Part shown: positions 43,403 to 51,307 of the stretch, in pieces | Numbering within the stretch: position 1 is the first letter of the stretch | Layout of the letters: every line of letters starts with the position of its first letter | From: Streptomyces sp. CB02056 | GTDB taxonomy: Bacteria > Actinomycetota > Actinomycetes > Streptomycetales > Streptomycetaceae | Assembly: GCF_001905545.1 (NCBI RefSeq) | Contig: NZ_LIPD01000015.1 | Coordinates: 1-64,000 of the forward strand | DNA length: 64,000 nucleotides | Direction of reading: 5' to 3' | Program-made: the position numbers and the translations under genes | Notes under the pieces: generated by a model | Databases searched by the model: none | What the model was told of the DNA's origin: nothing | The model's input: the letters and a program-made list of their open reading frames with translations, nothing else

Positions 43403-44305
43403 TCACCGGTTGCGGCGGCGTGCCTCGTTCAGGGCCTCGGTCGCCCGAAGAACCTCCCTGGCGGCTTCCTTGATTTCCTGCGAGGCTTCCTTGAGTTCCC
43501 AGGACTGGCCTTCCAGGTTCCCCAGCTTGTTCGCGGCGCTCGCCAGCATGCTCGCGATGCTCTCCAGGCCCCGCAGCCGTTGGGCGGCCGCCGCGAGCGC
43601 CGCCGCGTTGCCTTCCAGGCCCTTCAGCCCGTCTGCGGCATCCGCCAGGGTGCAAGCGCTGTCCTCCAAACCCTTCAGGTCGCGTGCCGCCCGGCTGAGC
43701 GTGTTGGCGTTGTCCTCCAGCCCGTGCAGCGAGCGGGCGGCATCCTGCAGGAGCATGGCGGTGTCTTCGGAAACGCCGCCGCGGTGGTTGCGCAGCTCCG
43801 CGAACTCGGAGGTGGCCAGCTTGAGGACGGAGGCGAGTTCTGGGGCCGACTTCGCGAACTCGTCGAGGGCCGGGCCGAGGCGTTCGGCGAACTCGGCCTG
43901 GGCCTCACGGATGAGCTCGCCGAGGTCGGCCTTGGTGAGGTCCCCGAGCCCTTCGAGCGCGTCGACCCCGTCGGCCTCGCGAGCCTTCTTCCAGTCGAGA
44001 AGCAACTCGACCGAGAACGCCCCGCTGCGAGGGCCGTCGATCACCTTGTGGTGGACGGTGCAGAGCAGGATCAGGTTGGAGAAATGGTTGCGCTCGGCTT
44101 CCGACCAGGTGGGCTCGGCGCGGGGGCCGTTGTCCTCCAGTGCACGGATGTGGGCGATCTGAAGGTTCTGGATGGGATCGCCCTCGACCATACGGACGGT
44201 GGGCTCCTTGCATTCGGGCCAGTAGCAGCCGCCGCGGGCCAGGGTGAGGAGCCCGGCGACGGTGCCGCTGCTGTAGTTGCGGCGTGGCTTCTTCGGCGAA
44301 GTCAT
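43403..44305 (-). CDS. HNH-like protein with five exact 17-residue repeats
   Basis: A 300-aa protein. An N-terminal HNH-type module (1-110) has CYWPEC (27-32), IAHIRALEDNGPR (His52), NHFSNLILLCTVHHKVID (Asn78, Cys82, His85) and WKKAREADG, the usual zinc-bracketed nuclease core. A helical stretch (115-190) is followed by repeats LHGLE (193), LKGLE (210), LKGLE (227), LRGLE (244) and LGNLE (261), each exactly 17 residues apart with consensus LxGLEDNAxxLxxAAxx. The C tail is basic (NEARRRNR). The layout suits a nuclease effector tethered to a repeat scaffold, as in anti-phage or toxin modules, but no partner gene lies beside it. I do not know this exact family. Confidence 0.75.
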   Translation of the reverse strand: MTSPKKPRRNYSSGTVAGLLTLARGGCYWPECKEPTVRMVEGDPIQNLQIAHIRALEDNGPRAEPTWSEAERNHFSNLILLCTVHHKVIDGPRSGAFSVELLLDWKKAREADGVDALEGLGDLTKADLGELIREAQAEFAERLGPALDEFAKSAPELASVLKLATSEFAELRNHRGGVSEDTAMLLQDAARSLHGLEDNANTLSRAARDLKGLEDSACTLADAADGLKGLEGNAAALAAAAQRLRGLESIASMLASAANKLGNLEGQSWELKEASQEIKEAAREVLRATEALNEARRRNR

Positions 44306-44516
44306 GTTCTTCTCCTATCGATTGACTGTGTCTCGGTAACCGTAGGAGTCACCACTGACACTCAAAGTGTCCATGGCGTCACGCTTGGTGCCTGGCTGAG
44401 TGGTTGTCACACGAAACCGGTCCGCACGGGTGCGCCGGCCGGTGCCGTCGGAGCGGGCCGTTCGGCGCGCCGGGGGCCGGAAGCATCCCGGCTCCACTCC
44501 GACCGGCCGCGATGCT

Positions 44517-44549
44517 GCACAGGAAGTCGGTGAGGTCGACTTCCTGTGC
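44517..44549. repeat. Near-perfect solitary copy of the palindromic element
   Basis: GCACAGGAAGTCG (44517-44529) pairs perfectly with CGACTTCCTGTGC (44537-44549), a 13-bp stem plus a G-T pair around the loop TGAGG. It lies 97 bp beyond the ddl-like gene stop on the minus strand, so it may serve as its terminator. Confidence 0.85.
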
Positions 44550-44645
44550 GGGAGTCAGGGGCGGGGTGGTGTTGGCGGTGTGGGTGCGGGCACGGCGAAG
44601 CGGCCGCGTGGATGTCGGCTGCCGACAGCGGCAGGTCGGCGGTGT

Positions 44646-45599
44646 TCACGGTCGGTACCCGTTCGCCCGGGCAGCGGCGAGCATGGTCTGGATCAGGGTG
44701 TCGTAGCTGATCCCGGCGGCTGCGGCCATGGTGGCGAGGTTGCCGTGGGTGGAGAGTCCGGGGAGCGTGTTGATCTCCAACCAGTGGACCTCGCCGTCGG
44801 GGGTGACGAGGAAGTCCGAGCGCGAGTGGCCCGAGCAGTGCAGCACCTGGTGGGCGCGGACGGCCGCGCGGGAGATGGTGGCGAGGGCGGCGTCCGGGAG
44901 TTGGGCGGGGCAGCGGTAGCGGTGGCCGGCGGGGTCGCGCTTGGCCTTGTGGTCGTAGAACTCGGCGGTGGTGGGGACGGTCTCCAGCGGCGGGAGCACG
45001 ACCAGGGCGCCGTCCTTCTCCAGGACGCCGCAGGTTACGGCGCTGCCTTCCTTGAACGGTTCGACGAACCACTCGCCGCCGCGGGTGTCGTGGGTGAGCG
45101 TGGCGGTGAGCGAGTTGAGGTCCCTGAAGACGCGCATGCCGATCGATCCGCCCTCCGAGGTGGGCTTGAGGATGACCGGCAGGCCCAGCTCCTCCACGCA
45201 CGCCCGGGCGGTTTCCTCGGGGTCGTCGTGGCCCCGGAACGGGATGTGCGGCAGCACGGTGACGCCGCCGGCGAGGACGAGGGTCTTGGCGGTGGGCTTG
45301 TGCATCGCCATCGCGCTGGCCAGGACCCCGGAGCCCGTGTAGGGGACGCCGAGGCTGTCCAGGAGGCCCTGGAGCTTGCCGTCCTCGGCCCATTGGCCGG
45401 CGAGGGCGAGGAACGCGACGTCGGCTTCGCGGACGCGGTCGGCGAAGTCCTCGTCGGTGGGGTTGAGGACGAAGTGCGGCAGGCCCTGGCGGGCCAGGGA
45501 CTCACGTACGGCCTCGCCGGAGATCAGCGAGCGGTCGCGTTCGCCGGAGCGGCCGCCGGTGACGAGAGCGATACGACGTTCAGCTGCAGACATGCTCAT
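44646..45599 (-). CDS. ddl: D-alanine--D-alanine ligase
   Basis: A 317-aa ATP-grasp ligase. Motifs: ALVTGGRSGERDRSLISG (N-terminal substrate loop with Glu), GVPYTGSGVLASAMAMHK, LPVILKPTSEGGSIGM (ATP loop), EFYDHKAKRDP (omega-loop Tyr region), and DFLVTPDGEVHWLEINTLPGLSTHG (Asp/Glu/Asn Mg sites). It makes D-Ala-D-Ala for peptidoglycan. The gene stands apart from any dcw-type cluster, divergent from a murF homologue with which it would work. The omega-loop still has the aromatic residue of dipeptide rather than depsipeptide ligases, but specificity cannot be settled by eye. Confidence 0.93.
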   Translation of the reverse strand: MSMSAAERRIALVTGGRSGERDRSLISGEAVRESLARQGLPHFVLNPTDEDFADRVREADVAFLALAGQWAEDGKLQGLLDSLGVPYTGSGVLASAMAMHKPTAKTLVLAGGVTVLPHIPFRGHDDPEETARACVEELGLPVILKPTSEGGSIGMRVFRDLNSLTATLTHDTRGGEWFVEPFKEGSAVTCGVLEKDGALVVLPPLETVPTTAEFYDHKAKRDPAGHRYRCPAQLPDAALATISRAAVRAHQVLHCSGHSRSDFLVTPDGEVHWLEINTLPGLSTHGNLATMAAAAGISYDTLIQTMLAAARANGYRP

Positions 45600-45724
45600 C
45601 TTCCTTTTGTCGCAGTCTGGTTCGGAATGCGCCGGATGACGGGAGGGGCGTCGGGGAGCCGCTAGCGTCGAGGGCAGGCCGCCCCGGGACGAGCGGGCGG
45701 GTGCGTCGACGGATCGGAGCCACC

Positions 45725-47122
45725 ATGGTCCCCATGACCCTGCAAGAGATCGCCGAGGCTGTCGGGGGCGCTCCGCACGACGCCCCCGATCCGGGTGCCG
45801 TGGTGGACCGGCCCGGGGTGATCGACTCGCGGCTGGTGGAGCCGGGGGCGCTGTTCATCGCGCTGCCGGGCGAGCACACGGACGGGCACCGGTTCGCCGA
45901 GGCCGCCGTCCGCGCCGGGGCGACGGCGGTGCTGGCGGCCCGGCCGGTCGGGGTGCCGGCGATCGTGGTGCCGGACGTCCAGGACGCGATGGGCGCGCTG
46001 GCCCGCGCGGTGCTGGACCGGCTGAAGGCGCCGACGGTGATCGGGCTGACCGGCTCGGCCGGGAAGACCAGCACCAAGGACCTGCTGGCCCAGGTGCTGG
46101 AGACCATGGACACCACCGTGGCCACGCCGCTGTCGTTCAACGGCGAGATCGGCCTGCCGCTGACCGTCTTCCGGGCGGACGAGAGCACCCGCCTGCTGGT
46201 GCTGGAGATGGGCTCGCGCGGCGCCGGGCACATCAAGTACCTGACGGGGATCGTCCCGCCGAAGGTCGGCCTGGTGCTGAACGTCGGGACCGCGCACGTG
46301 GGCGAGTTCGGCGGCGGGAAGGAGTCGATCGCCGTCGCGAAGGGCGAACTCGTCGAGGCCTTGCCCGTCGACGGCTTGGCGGTGCTGAACGCCGACGACC
46401 CGTACGTCATGTCGATGGCGCCGCGTACGGTCGCGCCGGTCCTGACGTTCGGGGCGCGGGCCGGGGACGTGCGGGCCGTCGACATCGAGCTGGACGGAGC
46501 GGGCCGGCCCTCGTTCACCCTCACGTACAGGGGCGAGAGCGCCCCGGTGAAGCTGGGGCTGTACGGCGCCCACCACGTGTCCAACGCGACGGCCGCCGCC
46601 GCGGTGGCGATCGGGCTGGGTGCGAGCGTGCGGCAGGCGGCGGAGGCGCTGACCGGTGCCCGGCAGCTGACGCCGGGCCGGATGGACGTCACCGAGCGGC
46701 CGGACGGCGTGACGGTGATCAACGACGCGTTCAACGCGAACCCCGAATCGATGGCCGTGGCCTTGTCCGCGCTCACCGCCATGGCCGGCGGCGGACGCAG
46801 GACGGTGGCGGTGCTGGGCGAGATGCGGGAGTTGGGCGAGGAGTCCGACGCCCACCACGCGGAGCTGGGCCGCATGGTGGCCCGGAACGGTGTCACGGAC
46901 CTGATCGCGGTCGGCGGCGCGGAGGCCGCCCTGGTTCACGCGAGCGCGGTCGACGGCGGAGTGACGGCGACGCTGGTCCCGGACCGCGACGCCGCCCTCG
47001 ACCTGCTGCTGACCTACCTCAAGCCCGGAGACGTGGTGCTGGTGAAGGGCTCCCACAGCGTCGGGCTTGAGGACGCCGCGATGCGGCTCGCCAAACCCGA
47101 CGCCATGGGACTCACCGGCTGA
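45725..47122 (+). CDS. murF: UDP-MurNAc-tripeptide--D-Ala-D-Ala ligase (second copy type)
   Basis: A 465-aa Mur ligase from ATG 45725 (CGGAG upstream). N domain: IDSRLVEPGALFIALPGEHTD; central ATPase: VIGLTGSAGKTSTKDLLAQV, SFNGEIGLPLTV, EMGSRGAGHIKYL and NVGTAHVGEFG; C domain: VINDAFNANPESMAVAL and VKGSHSVGLE. It adds D-Ala-D-Ala to UDP-MurNAc-tripeptide in the cytosol. It diverges from ddl, and its stop directly abuts the stop of the convergent murC homologue. It is probably an additional, accessory copy, since the essential one normally sits in the division/cell-wall cluster. Confidence 0.94.
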   Translation: MVPMTLQEIAEAVGGAPHDAPDPGAVVDRPGVIDSRLVEPGALFIALPGEHTDGHRFAEAAVRAGATAVLAARPVGVPAIVVPDVQDAMGALARAVLDRLKAPTVIGLTGSAGKTSTKDLLAQVLETMDTTVATPLSFNGEIGLPLTVFRADESTRLLVLEMGSRGAGHIKYLTGIVPPKVGLVLNVGTAHVGEFGGGKESIAVAKGELVEALPVDGLAVLNADDPYVMSMAPRTVAPVLTFGARAGDVRAVDIELDGAGRPSFTLTYRGESAPVKLGLYGAHHVSNATAAAAVAIGLGASVRQAAEALTGARQLTPGRMDVTERPDGVTVINDAFNANPESMAVALSALTAMAGGGRRTVAVLGEMRELGEESDAHHAELGRMVARNGVTDLIAVGGAEAALVHASAVDGGVTATLVPDRDAALDLLLTYLKPGDVVLVKGSHSVGLEDAAMRLAKPDAMGLTG

Positions 47123-48550
47123 CTACGCGGCCCGGACCGTCGCCGGGGCCTCGGCCAACCGCAGCAGTACCGCCCTGCCGACGCGGCCGGCGGTCCCGGT
47201 GCCCATCGTCACCACCAGGTCGCCGGGCCCGGCCAGCTCGGCGACCACATCCGCCGCATCGCGCCCGTCACCCGCGGTGTGGGCCCGGCCGCCGCAGGCG
47301 ACGACCTGCGCGGCCATCGGCGCGGTGCTGACCCCGGTGAGCGGGGACTCGACCGAAGCGTGCACGTCCAGGAGGACGACCTCGTCGGCCGCCGCGAGCC
47401 GACGCCCCATCTCCTCGCCGAGGGCGGCGGTACGGGTCCAGCCGGTGGGCTCGAACACCGCGATCACCCGGCCCTCGGTGAGCATCCGGGCGGTGGCCAG
47501 GTCGGCGGTGATCTCACTCGGGTGGTGGGCGTAGGAGTCCAGCACCGTCACCCCGGCGTGGGTGCCGGTGGTGGTGAGCCTGCGCTTGATGCCCTGGAAG
47601 GCGTTGATGCCGGCCACCAGGTCGGCGGGTTCGGTGCCGAGCACCCGGCCGGTAGCGAACGCGGCGGCGGCGTTCAGCGCGTTGTGCCGCCCGGGGACGG
47701 CCACGGTGAACTCGTGCCACGACCCGTCCGTGTCCTGCACGGTGACGTGGCTGGCGGCCCCGTCCCACAGCACGCGCAGCACCCGCACGTCGGCGTCCTT
47801 GGCCTCGCCGACCGTGACCACGCGCGGGCCGGGCGCCGCCTGCAGGCGCTCGATCAGCAGCCGGGCGCCCGGGTCGTCGGAGGAGACGACCAGGATGGAG
47901 CTGTTGCGGGCCAGTCGCTCGAAGACGTCCAGGACGTCGTTCAGGTCGACGTACTGCTCGGGGTGGTCGTCGTCCACGTTCAGGACGACGGCGACCTGCG
48001 GGTGGTAGCGGCCGGCGGTGCGGTCGCTCTCGTCCGCCTCGGCGACCAGGAGGCCGCCGAAGCCCTGGTGGGCGTTGGGGTGGTCGACCGGGGTGCCGCC
48101 GATGGCGTACGAGGGGTCGAGGTGGGCCAGGGCGGCGCTGAGGATGCCGGTGGTCATGGTCTTGCCGTGGGTGCCTGCCACGGCGACGGACTGCTCGGCG
48201 GCGGCGATCACGCGGGCCAGCACGTCCGAGCGGTGCACCACCGGGATGCCGGAGCGGCGGGCAGCGGCGACCTCGGGGTTGCCCGGGGTCACCGCGCTGG
48301 ACCACACGAGGACGGTGGCGTCGGCGGGGAGGTTGCCGGCGGTGTGGCCGATGGCGACCGAGGCACCGGCGTCCTCCAGCTCGCGCAGGGCGGTGGTGTC
48401 GTCGGTGTCGGAGCCGGACACCCGGCTACCGCTTTCCAGCAGGAGGCGGGCGAGGGCCGACATGCCGGCGCCGCCGACGCCCACGAAGTGCGGGCGGGTC
48501 AAGTCGATGGGGCCGTCGTGGACGGGGACGATCACGTTCCTGGTTTCCAT
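47123..48550 (-). CDS. murC: UDP-N-acetylmuramate--L-alanine ligase-like (second copy type)
   Basis: A 475-aa Mur ligase from ATG 48550. N domain: HFVGVGGAGMSALARLLLESG and SSAVTPGNPEVAAAR. ATPase: VAVAGTHGKTMTTGILSAAL, VAEADESDRTAGRYHPQ and NVDDDHPEQY. C domain: GIKRRLTTTG, LDSYAHHPSEITADL and VFEPTGWTRT (typically QPHLYSRT/QPHRYTRT, so this loop differs). It would add L-Ala to UDP-MurNAc. With ddl and murF it forms a compact accessory precursor set, bordered by an XRE regulator. Confidence 0.9.
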   Translation of the reverse strand: METRNVIVPVHDGPIDLTRPHFVGVGGAGMSALARLLLESGSRVSGSDTDDTTALRELEDAGASVAIGHTAGNLPADATVLVWSSAVTPGNPEVAAARRSGIPVVHRSDVLARVIAAAEQSVAVAGTHGKTMTTGILSAALAHLDPSYAIGGTPVDHPNAHQGFGGLLVAEADESDRTAGRYHPQVAVVLNVDDDHPEQYVDLNDVLDVFERLARNSSILVVSSDDPGARLLIERLQAAPGPRVVTVGEAKDADVRVLRVLWDGAASHVTVQDTDGSWHEFTVAVPGRHNALNAAAAFATGRVLGTEPADLVAGINAFQGIKRRLTTTGTHAGVTVLDSYAHHPSEITADLATARMLTEGRVIAVFEPTGWTRTAALGEEMGRRLAAADEVVLLDVHASVESPLTGVSTAPMAAQVVACGGRAHTAGDGRDAADVVAELAGPGDLVVTMGTGTAGRVGRAVLLRLAEAPATVRAA

Positions 48551-48913
48551 GCTGTGCGCTCCAGTTCGGAGTCCAGCCCGTGAAGGGCGATGAGTGGAAG
48601 GGCGCTGCGCGCAGGTGCCGCCGTCCCGCGCCGAGTCGGCCGCCGGGTGAGCACCGAGTCGGGCCGAATCGAAGTCGTCGTGCACGATGACGCCGAGGAC
48701 CGCGCCGGCCGGATCGCGATGCTGACCTCGGTGGCGGGACGGGGCTCGTACACGGCCAACCCCTCTCGGCAGAACGGAAGGTGGGCGGTTGGTACTGGTC
48801 AGGCGCTTGAAGTGCGGGCCCGATGGGGCAATGACAACCGGAGGCAGGACCGTGACGGGATGGTGAGCTAAGGTCACTCACGGTTCATTCATCACTCACT
48901 GGGGGCGGAGCGG
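48551..48913. promoter_or_regulatory. Divergent promoter region of murC-like and XRE genes
   Basis: 363 bp without a credible gene. Near the XRE start, the stretch 48862-48900 is AT-richer and contains GTGA and TCAC half-sites (GTGAGCTAAGGTCACTCAC), a plausible operator for the XRE protein that follows. Confidence 0.45.
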
Positions 48914-49885
48914 ATGGAACCGACGGCCAGCCACGACGCGGTCGACCAGGCCATGGAGGCGTTCGCCGCCGAAGTCGCCCACTGGCGCGAGGTGCGCGGC
49001 CTCTCCAAACGCGCGCTGGCCGGGAAGATGGGCTTCGACCCCTCGTACGTCAGCCACGTGGAGTCCGGCCGCCACAAGCCGACCGAGGAGTTCGCCCGCC
49101 TCGCCGACGAGACCCTCAATGCCGGGAAAGCCGTTTGGCGGCGCTGGCTCGACTACGACGCAGCCCGCTCCCGAAGCCGCACCCCGACCGCCCCGCCGAC
49201 ACCTCGCCGAGCCGATCAGCCCTACGCCTCCGGGGCCGCGATCGTGGTCGAACATGACGAGGCCGCACTCCAATTCGACGGCTCCACCTACCGGTTGACC
49301 ATGCGCCGCCGCCTACGGAACACGGGCGCCGAGCCCATCACCCGCTACCTCATCCGCATCGCCGTCGACCGCTACCCCGGCGAACCCGAGCGCTCCAACG
49401 CCCACTACCGTGGGCACCCACTGACCTGGGACGAACTGGCGCTCAGCGCCTCGTGCCAGGGCGAGGACATGCGGTGGCAGGCCAAGCACGACCGCGACGC
49501 CTTCAAGGAGGTCTGGCTCCTGTTCGACAACGAGCACGGCCGCTTCCCGCTCTACCCGGGCGACGCGACCTGGATCGAGTACGCCTACAGCGTCGGCGCC
49601 GACAAGTGGGGCCACTGGTTCCAGCGCGCCGTCCGCCTGCCCACCGAACACCTCGCCGTCCGCCTCGACTTCCCCAGCGCCCTCGACCCGGTCGTGTGGG
49701 GCACCGAGACCTCCATGACCGCCGAGGCCGTTCCCCTGCGCACCGCCGTCAGCCGCCATGACGACGGCGAGCGCCGGCACTTCGCCTGGGCCACAGACGA
49801 CCCACCGCTGCACGCCCGCTTCCGCCTCGAATGGCGCTTCCGCGCCACCGCCGACAACCAGCAACAGACCAAGGAGACCAGGTGA
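48914..49885 (+). CDS. XRE-type regulator with C-terminal sensory domain
   Basis: A 323-aa protein. HTH at 20-75: VAHWREVRGLSKRALAGKM and DPSYVSHVESGRHKPT. Residues 110-320 form a beta-rich domain with aromatic patches (YRLTMRRRLRNTG, EVWLLFDNEHGRFPLYPGD, YAYSVGADKWGHWFQRAV). It resembles actinobacterial proteins encoded just before extra peptide deformylases. The GTGA overlap with the next gene means co-expression with the deformylase, and it may also control the divergent murC-like gene. Confidence 0.85.
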   Translation: MEPTASHDAVDQAMEAFAAEVAHWREVRGLSKRALAGKMGFDPSYVSHVESGRHKPTEEFARLADETLNAGKAVWRRWLDYDAARSRSRTPTAPPTPRRADQPYASGAAIVVEHDEAALQFDGSTYRLTMRRRLRNTGAEPITRYLIRIAVDRYPGEPERSNAHYRGHPLTWDELALSASCQGEDMRWQAKHDRDAFKEVWLLFDNEHGRFPLYPGDATWIEYAYSVGADKWGHWFQRAVRLPTEHLAVRLDFPSALDPVVWGTETSMTAEAVPLRTAVSRHDDGERRHFAWATDDPPLHARFRLEWRFRATADNQQQTKETR

Positions 49886-50445
49886 TCGAGGTGCGGCCAA
49901 GCCAGCAGATGCAGTCCCTCGGCGTGATCCAGCAAGGCACCCCCATCCTCAACCACCCCGCCCAGCCCTTCGACCTACCGGCCGAACGCACCGCCGCCCA
50001 GGACGTCATCGACGAACTGTTCACCGCCGTCGACCGCATCGGCCGCGTCCACTCCTTCGCCAAGGGCATGGGGCTCGCCGCCCCACAGATCGGCATCCCC
50101 CGCGCCGCCGCCCTCGTCCTTCCCCCGACCGCCGACGCCGACCCGATCATCCTGCTCAACCCCAAGGTCACCGCCGTCTCCGACGAGACCGACGAACAGT
50201 ACGAGGGCTGCCTCAGCTTCTTCGACGTCCGCGGCATGGTCCCCCGCCCGCTGCGCATGGACGTCGCCGCCGCCACCCTCGACGGTGCCATCACCACAGC
50301 CACCTACGAGTTCGGCCTCGCCCGCCTCATCGCCCACGAGATCGACCACCTCGACGGCCTCCTCTACACCGACCGCATGCGCCCCGATGTCCACCCGATT
50401 CCGGTCGAGGAGTACCGGGGAACCGGCTCAACCTGGGCCTACTGA
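49882..50445 (+). CDS. def: Peptide deformylase (accessory)
   Basis: A 187-aa metalloenzyme from GTG 49882, overlapping the XRE stop as GTGA. The three PDF motifs are intact: GMGLAAPQIG (motif I), YEGCLSF (EGCLS, metal Cys) and IAHEIDHLDG (HExxH, two metal His and catalytic Glu). It removes the formyl group from nascent proteins. A second deformylase outside the usual def/fmt locus is known to give resistance to deformylase inhibitors. Its link to an XRE regulator and extra Mur/Ddl enzymes is noted as a finding. Confidence 0.95.
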   Translation: MIEVRPSQQMQSLGVIQQGTPILNHPAQPFDLPAERTAAQDVIDELFTAVDRIGRVHSFAKGMGLAAPQIGIPRAAALVLPPTADADPIILLNPKVTAVSDETDEQYEGCLSFFDVRGMVPRPLRMDVAAATLDGAITTATYEFGLARLIAHEIDHLDGLLYTDRMRPDVHPIPVEEYRGTGSTWAY

Positions 50446-50870
50446 CCAATGCCGCTGCAGCGCCCCGGGCTGCGTCACGGCCTGCCGGTCGGAAGAGTGG
50501 CAGCGTACCCCTTCGAGCCGGGGGGCGAGGAGGCGCCTGTGTCTCGGGGCCTGTCGGAGCCTTGGTATAGCTGGTTCGGTGGAGCTCTCCAGTCTGACGG
50601 CGAATTCACGCCAGCCTGAGCTCGCCGTTCGGTCGTGGTTGGGGACGCGCTAGTCGAACAGCATCCGCCTGGCGCCCATCGAAGACTGTGTGAGTGTCGG
50701 GAAGTGTGCCGTGTGCAGGATTCGAACGAGTGCGGGCCGCCCACTCGGCACGCTGGAGCCTCCAAGGACGGGATCCAGTCGATGTGCACGTTCCGCTTGT
50801 GTGATGTCACGCTCCGTTCGCATTCTTTCGGGATGTGGCCCATCGTCTCGGGCCGGATGAGAGGTGAGCG
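50446..50870. other. Intergenic region with a tRNA T-arm-like motif
   Basis: 425 bp without a gene. Base composition drops here. Around 50716-50732 the minus strand reads GTTCGAATCCTGCAC, like the T-loop and 3' side of a tRNA, but the 5' side of the stem does not pair and the rest of a tRNA is absent. GTGCCG (50706-50711) and CGGCAC (50746-50751) flank it as an inverted repeat. It could be a relic attachment site. Confidence 0.35.
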
Positions 50871-51305
50871 ATGAGTGCTGCCGAGATCGACATGATGGAC
50901 CTGGCGACGCGTGCGTCCGAGGCGCTGGCTGCGGAGGTGGCTCGATCCGGGTGGGGCTTGGTCCGGGAAAAGATCGCCCGTTTCCTGCGACGTGATGAAC
51001 CAGCGGTGGTGGAGCGGCAGTTGGCAGAACTGGACGTCGCCGGCGAGAGATGCGGCCCGAACGGTGACGGGGACCCGGAGGCGCTGAGGGCGCAGTGCTT
51101 CTGGCAACTTGGAATGTATCTGCAGCGTAACCCCGACGCGGTTGAAGAGCTGGAGCAACTGCTTACTGACCTGGGAGTTGGGGGCAGGGCTGCGGGCGCG
51201 GTGATGAACGCGAACGGGAACACCAACAGCGTGGTCATTCAGGCTGGTGGCAACGTGAGTACGGGGAAGGGCTCCATCACCGCTTCCACGCGGCCCAGGA
51301 GGTAA
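50871..51305 (+). CDS. Small protein with Asn/Gly beta-tail, first gene of a coupled four-gene cassette
   Basis: A 144-aa protein from ATG 50871 (GAGGTGAG upstream). An N-terminal helical region (1-100: LATRASEALAAEVARSG, EKIARFLRRDEPAVVERQLA, EELEQLLTDLG) is followed by a C-terminal segment (112-140) NANGNTNSVVIQAGGNVS then TGKGS. Such N/G/V/Q tails end small effector-associated proteins in actinobacterial conflict systems, as I recall them. G+C is visibly lower than the flanks. It is 2 bp from the next gene. Exact function unknown. Confidence 0.7.
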   Translation: MSAAEIDMMDLATRASEALAAEVARSGWGLVREKIARFLRRDEPAVVERQLAELDVAGERCGPNGDGDPEALRAQCFWQLGMYLQRNPDAVEELEQLLTDLGVGGRAAGAVMNANGNTNSVVIQAGGNVSTGKGSITASTRPRR

Positions 51306-51307
51306 CA

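Noticed and set aside
48590..48871. 93-aa plus-strand frame between the murC-like and XRE genes
   Set aside because: No ribosome site or family similarity, and it covers the divergent promoter; treated as non-coding.
50706..50780. A complete tRNA gene
   Set aside because: Only a T-arm-like 3' part is visible; the 5' T-stem does not pair and no D-arm, anticodon arm or acceptor pairing is found.
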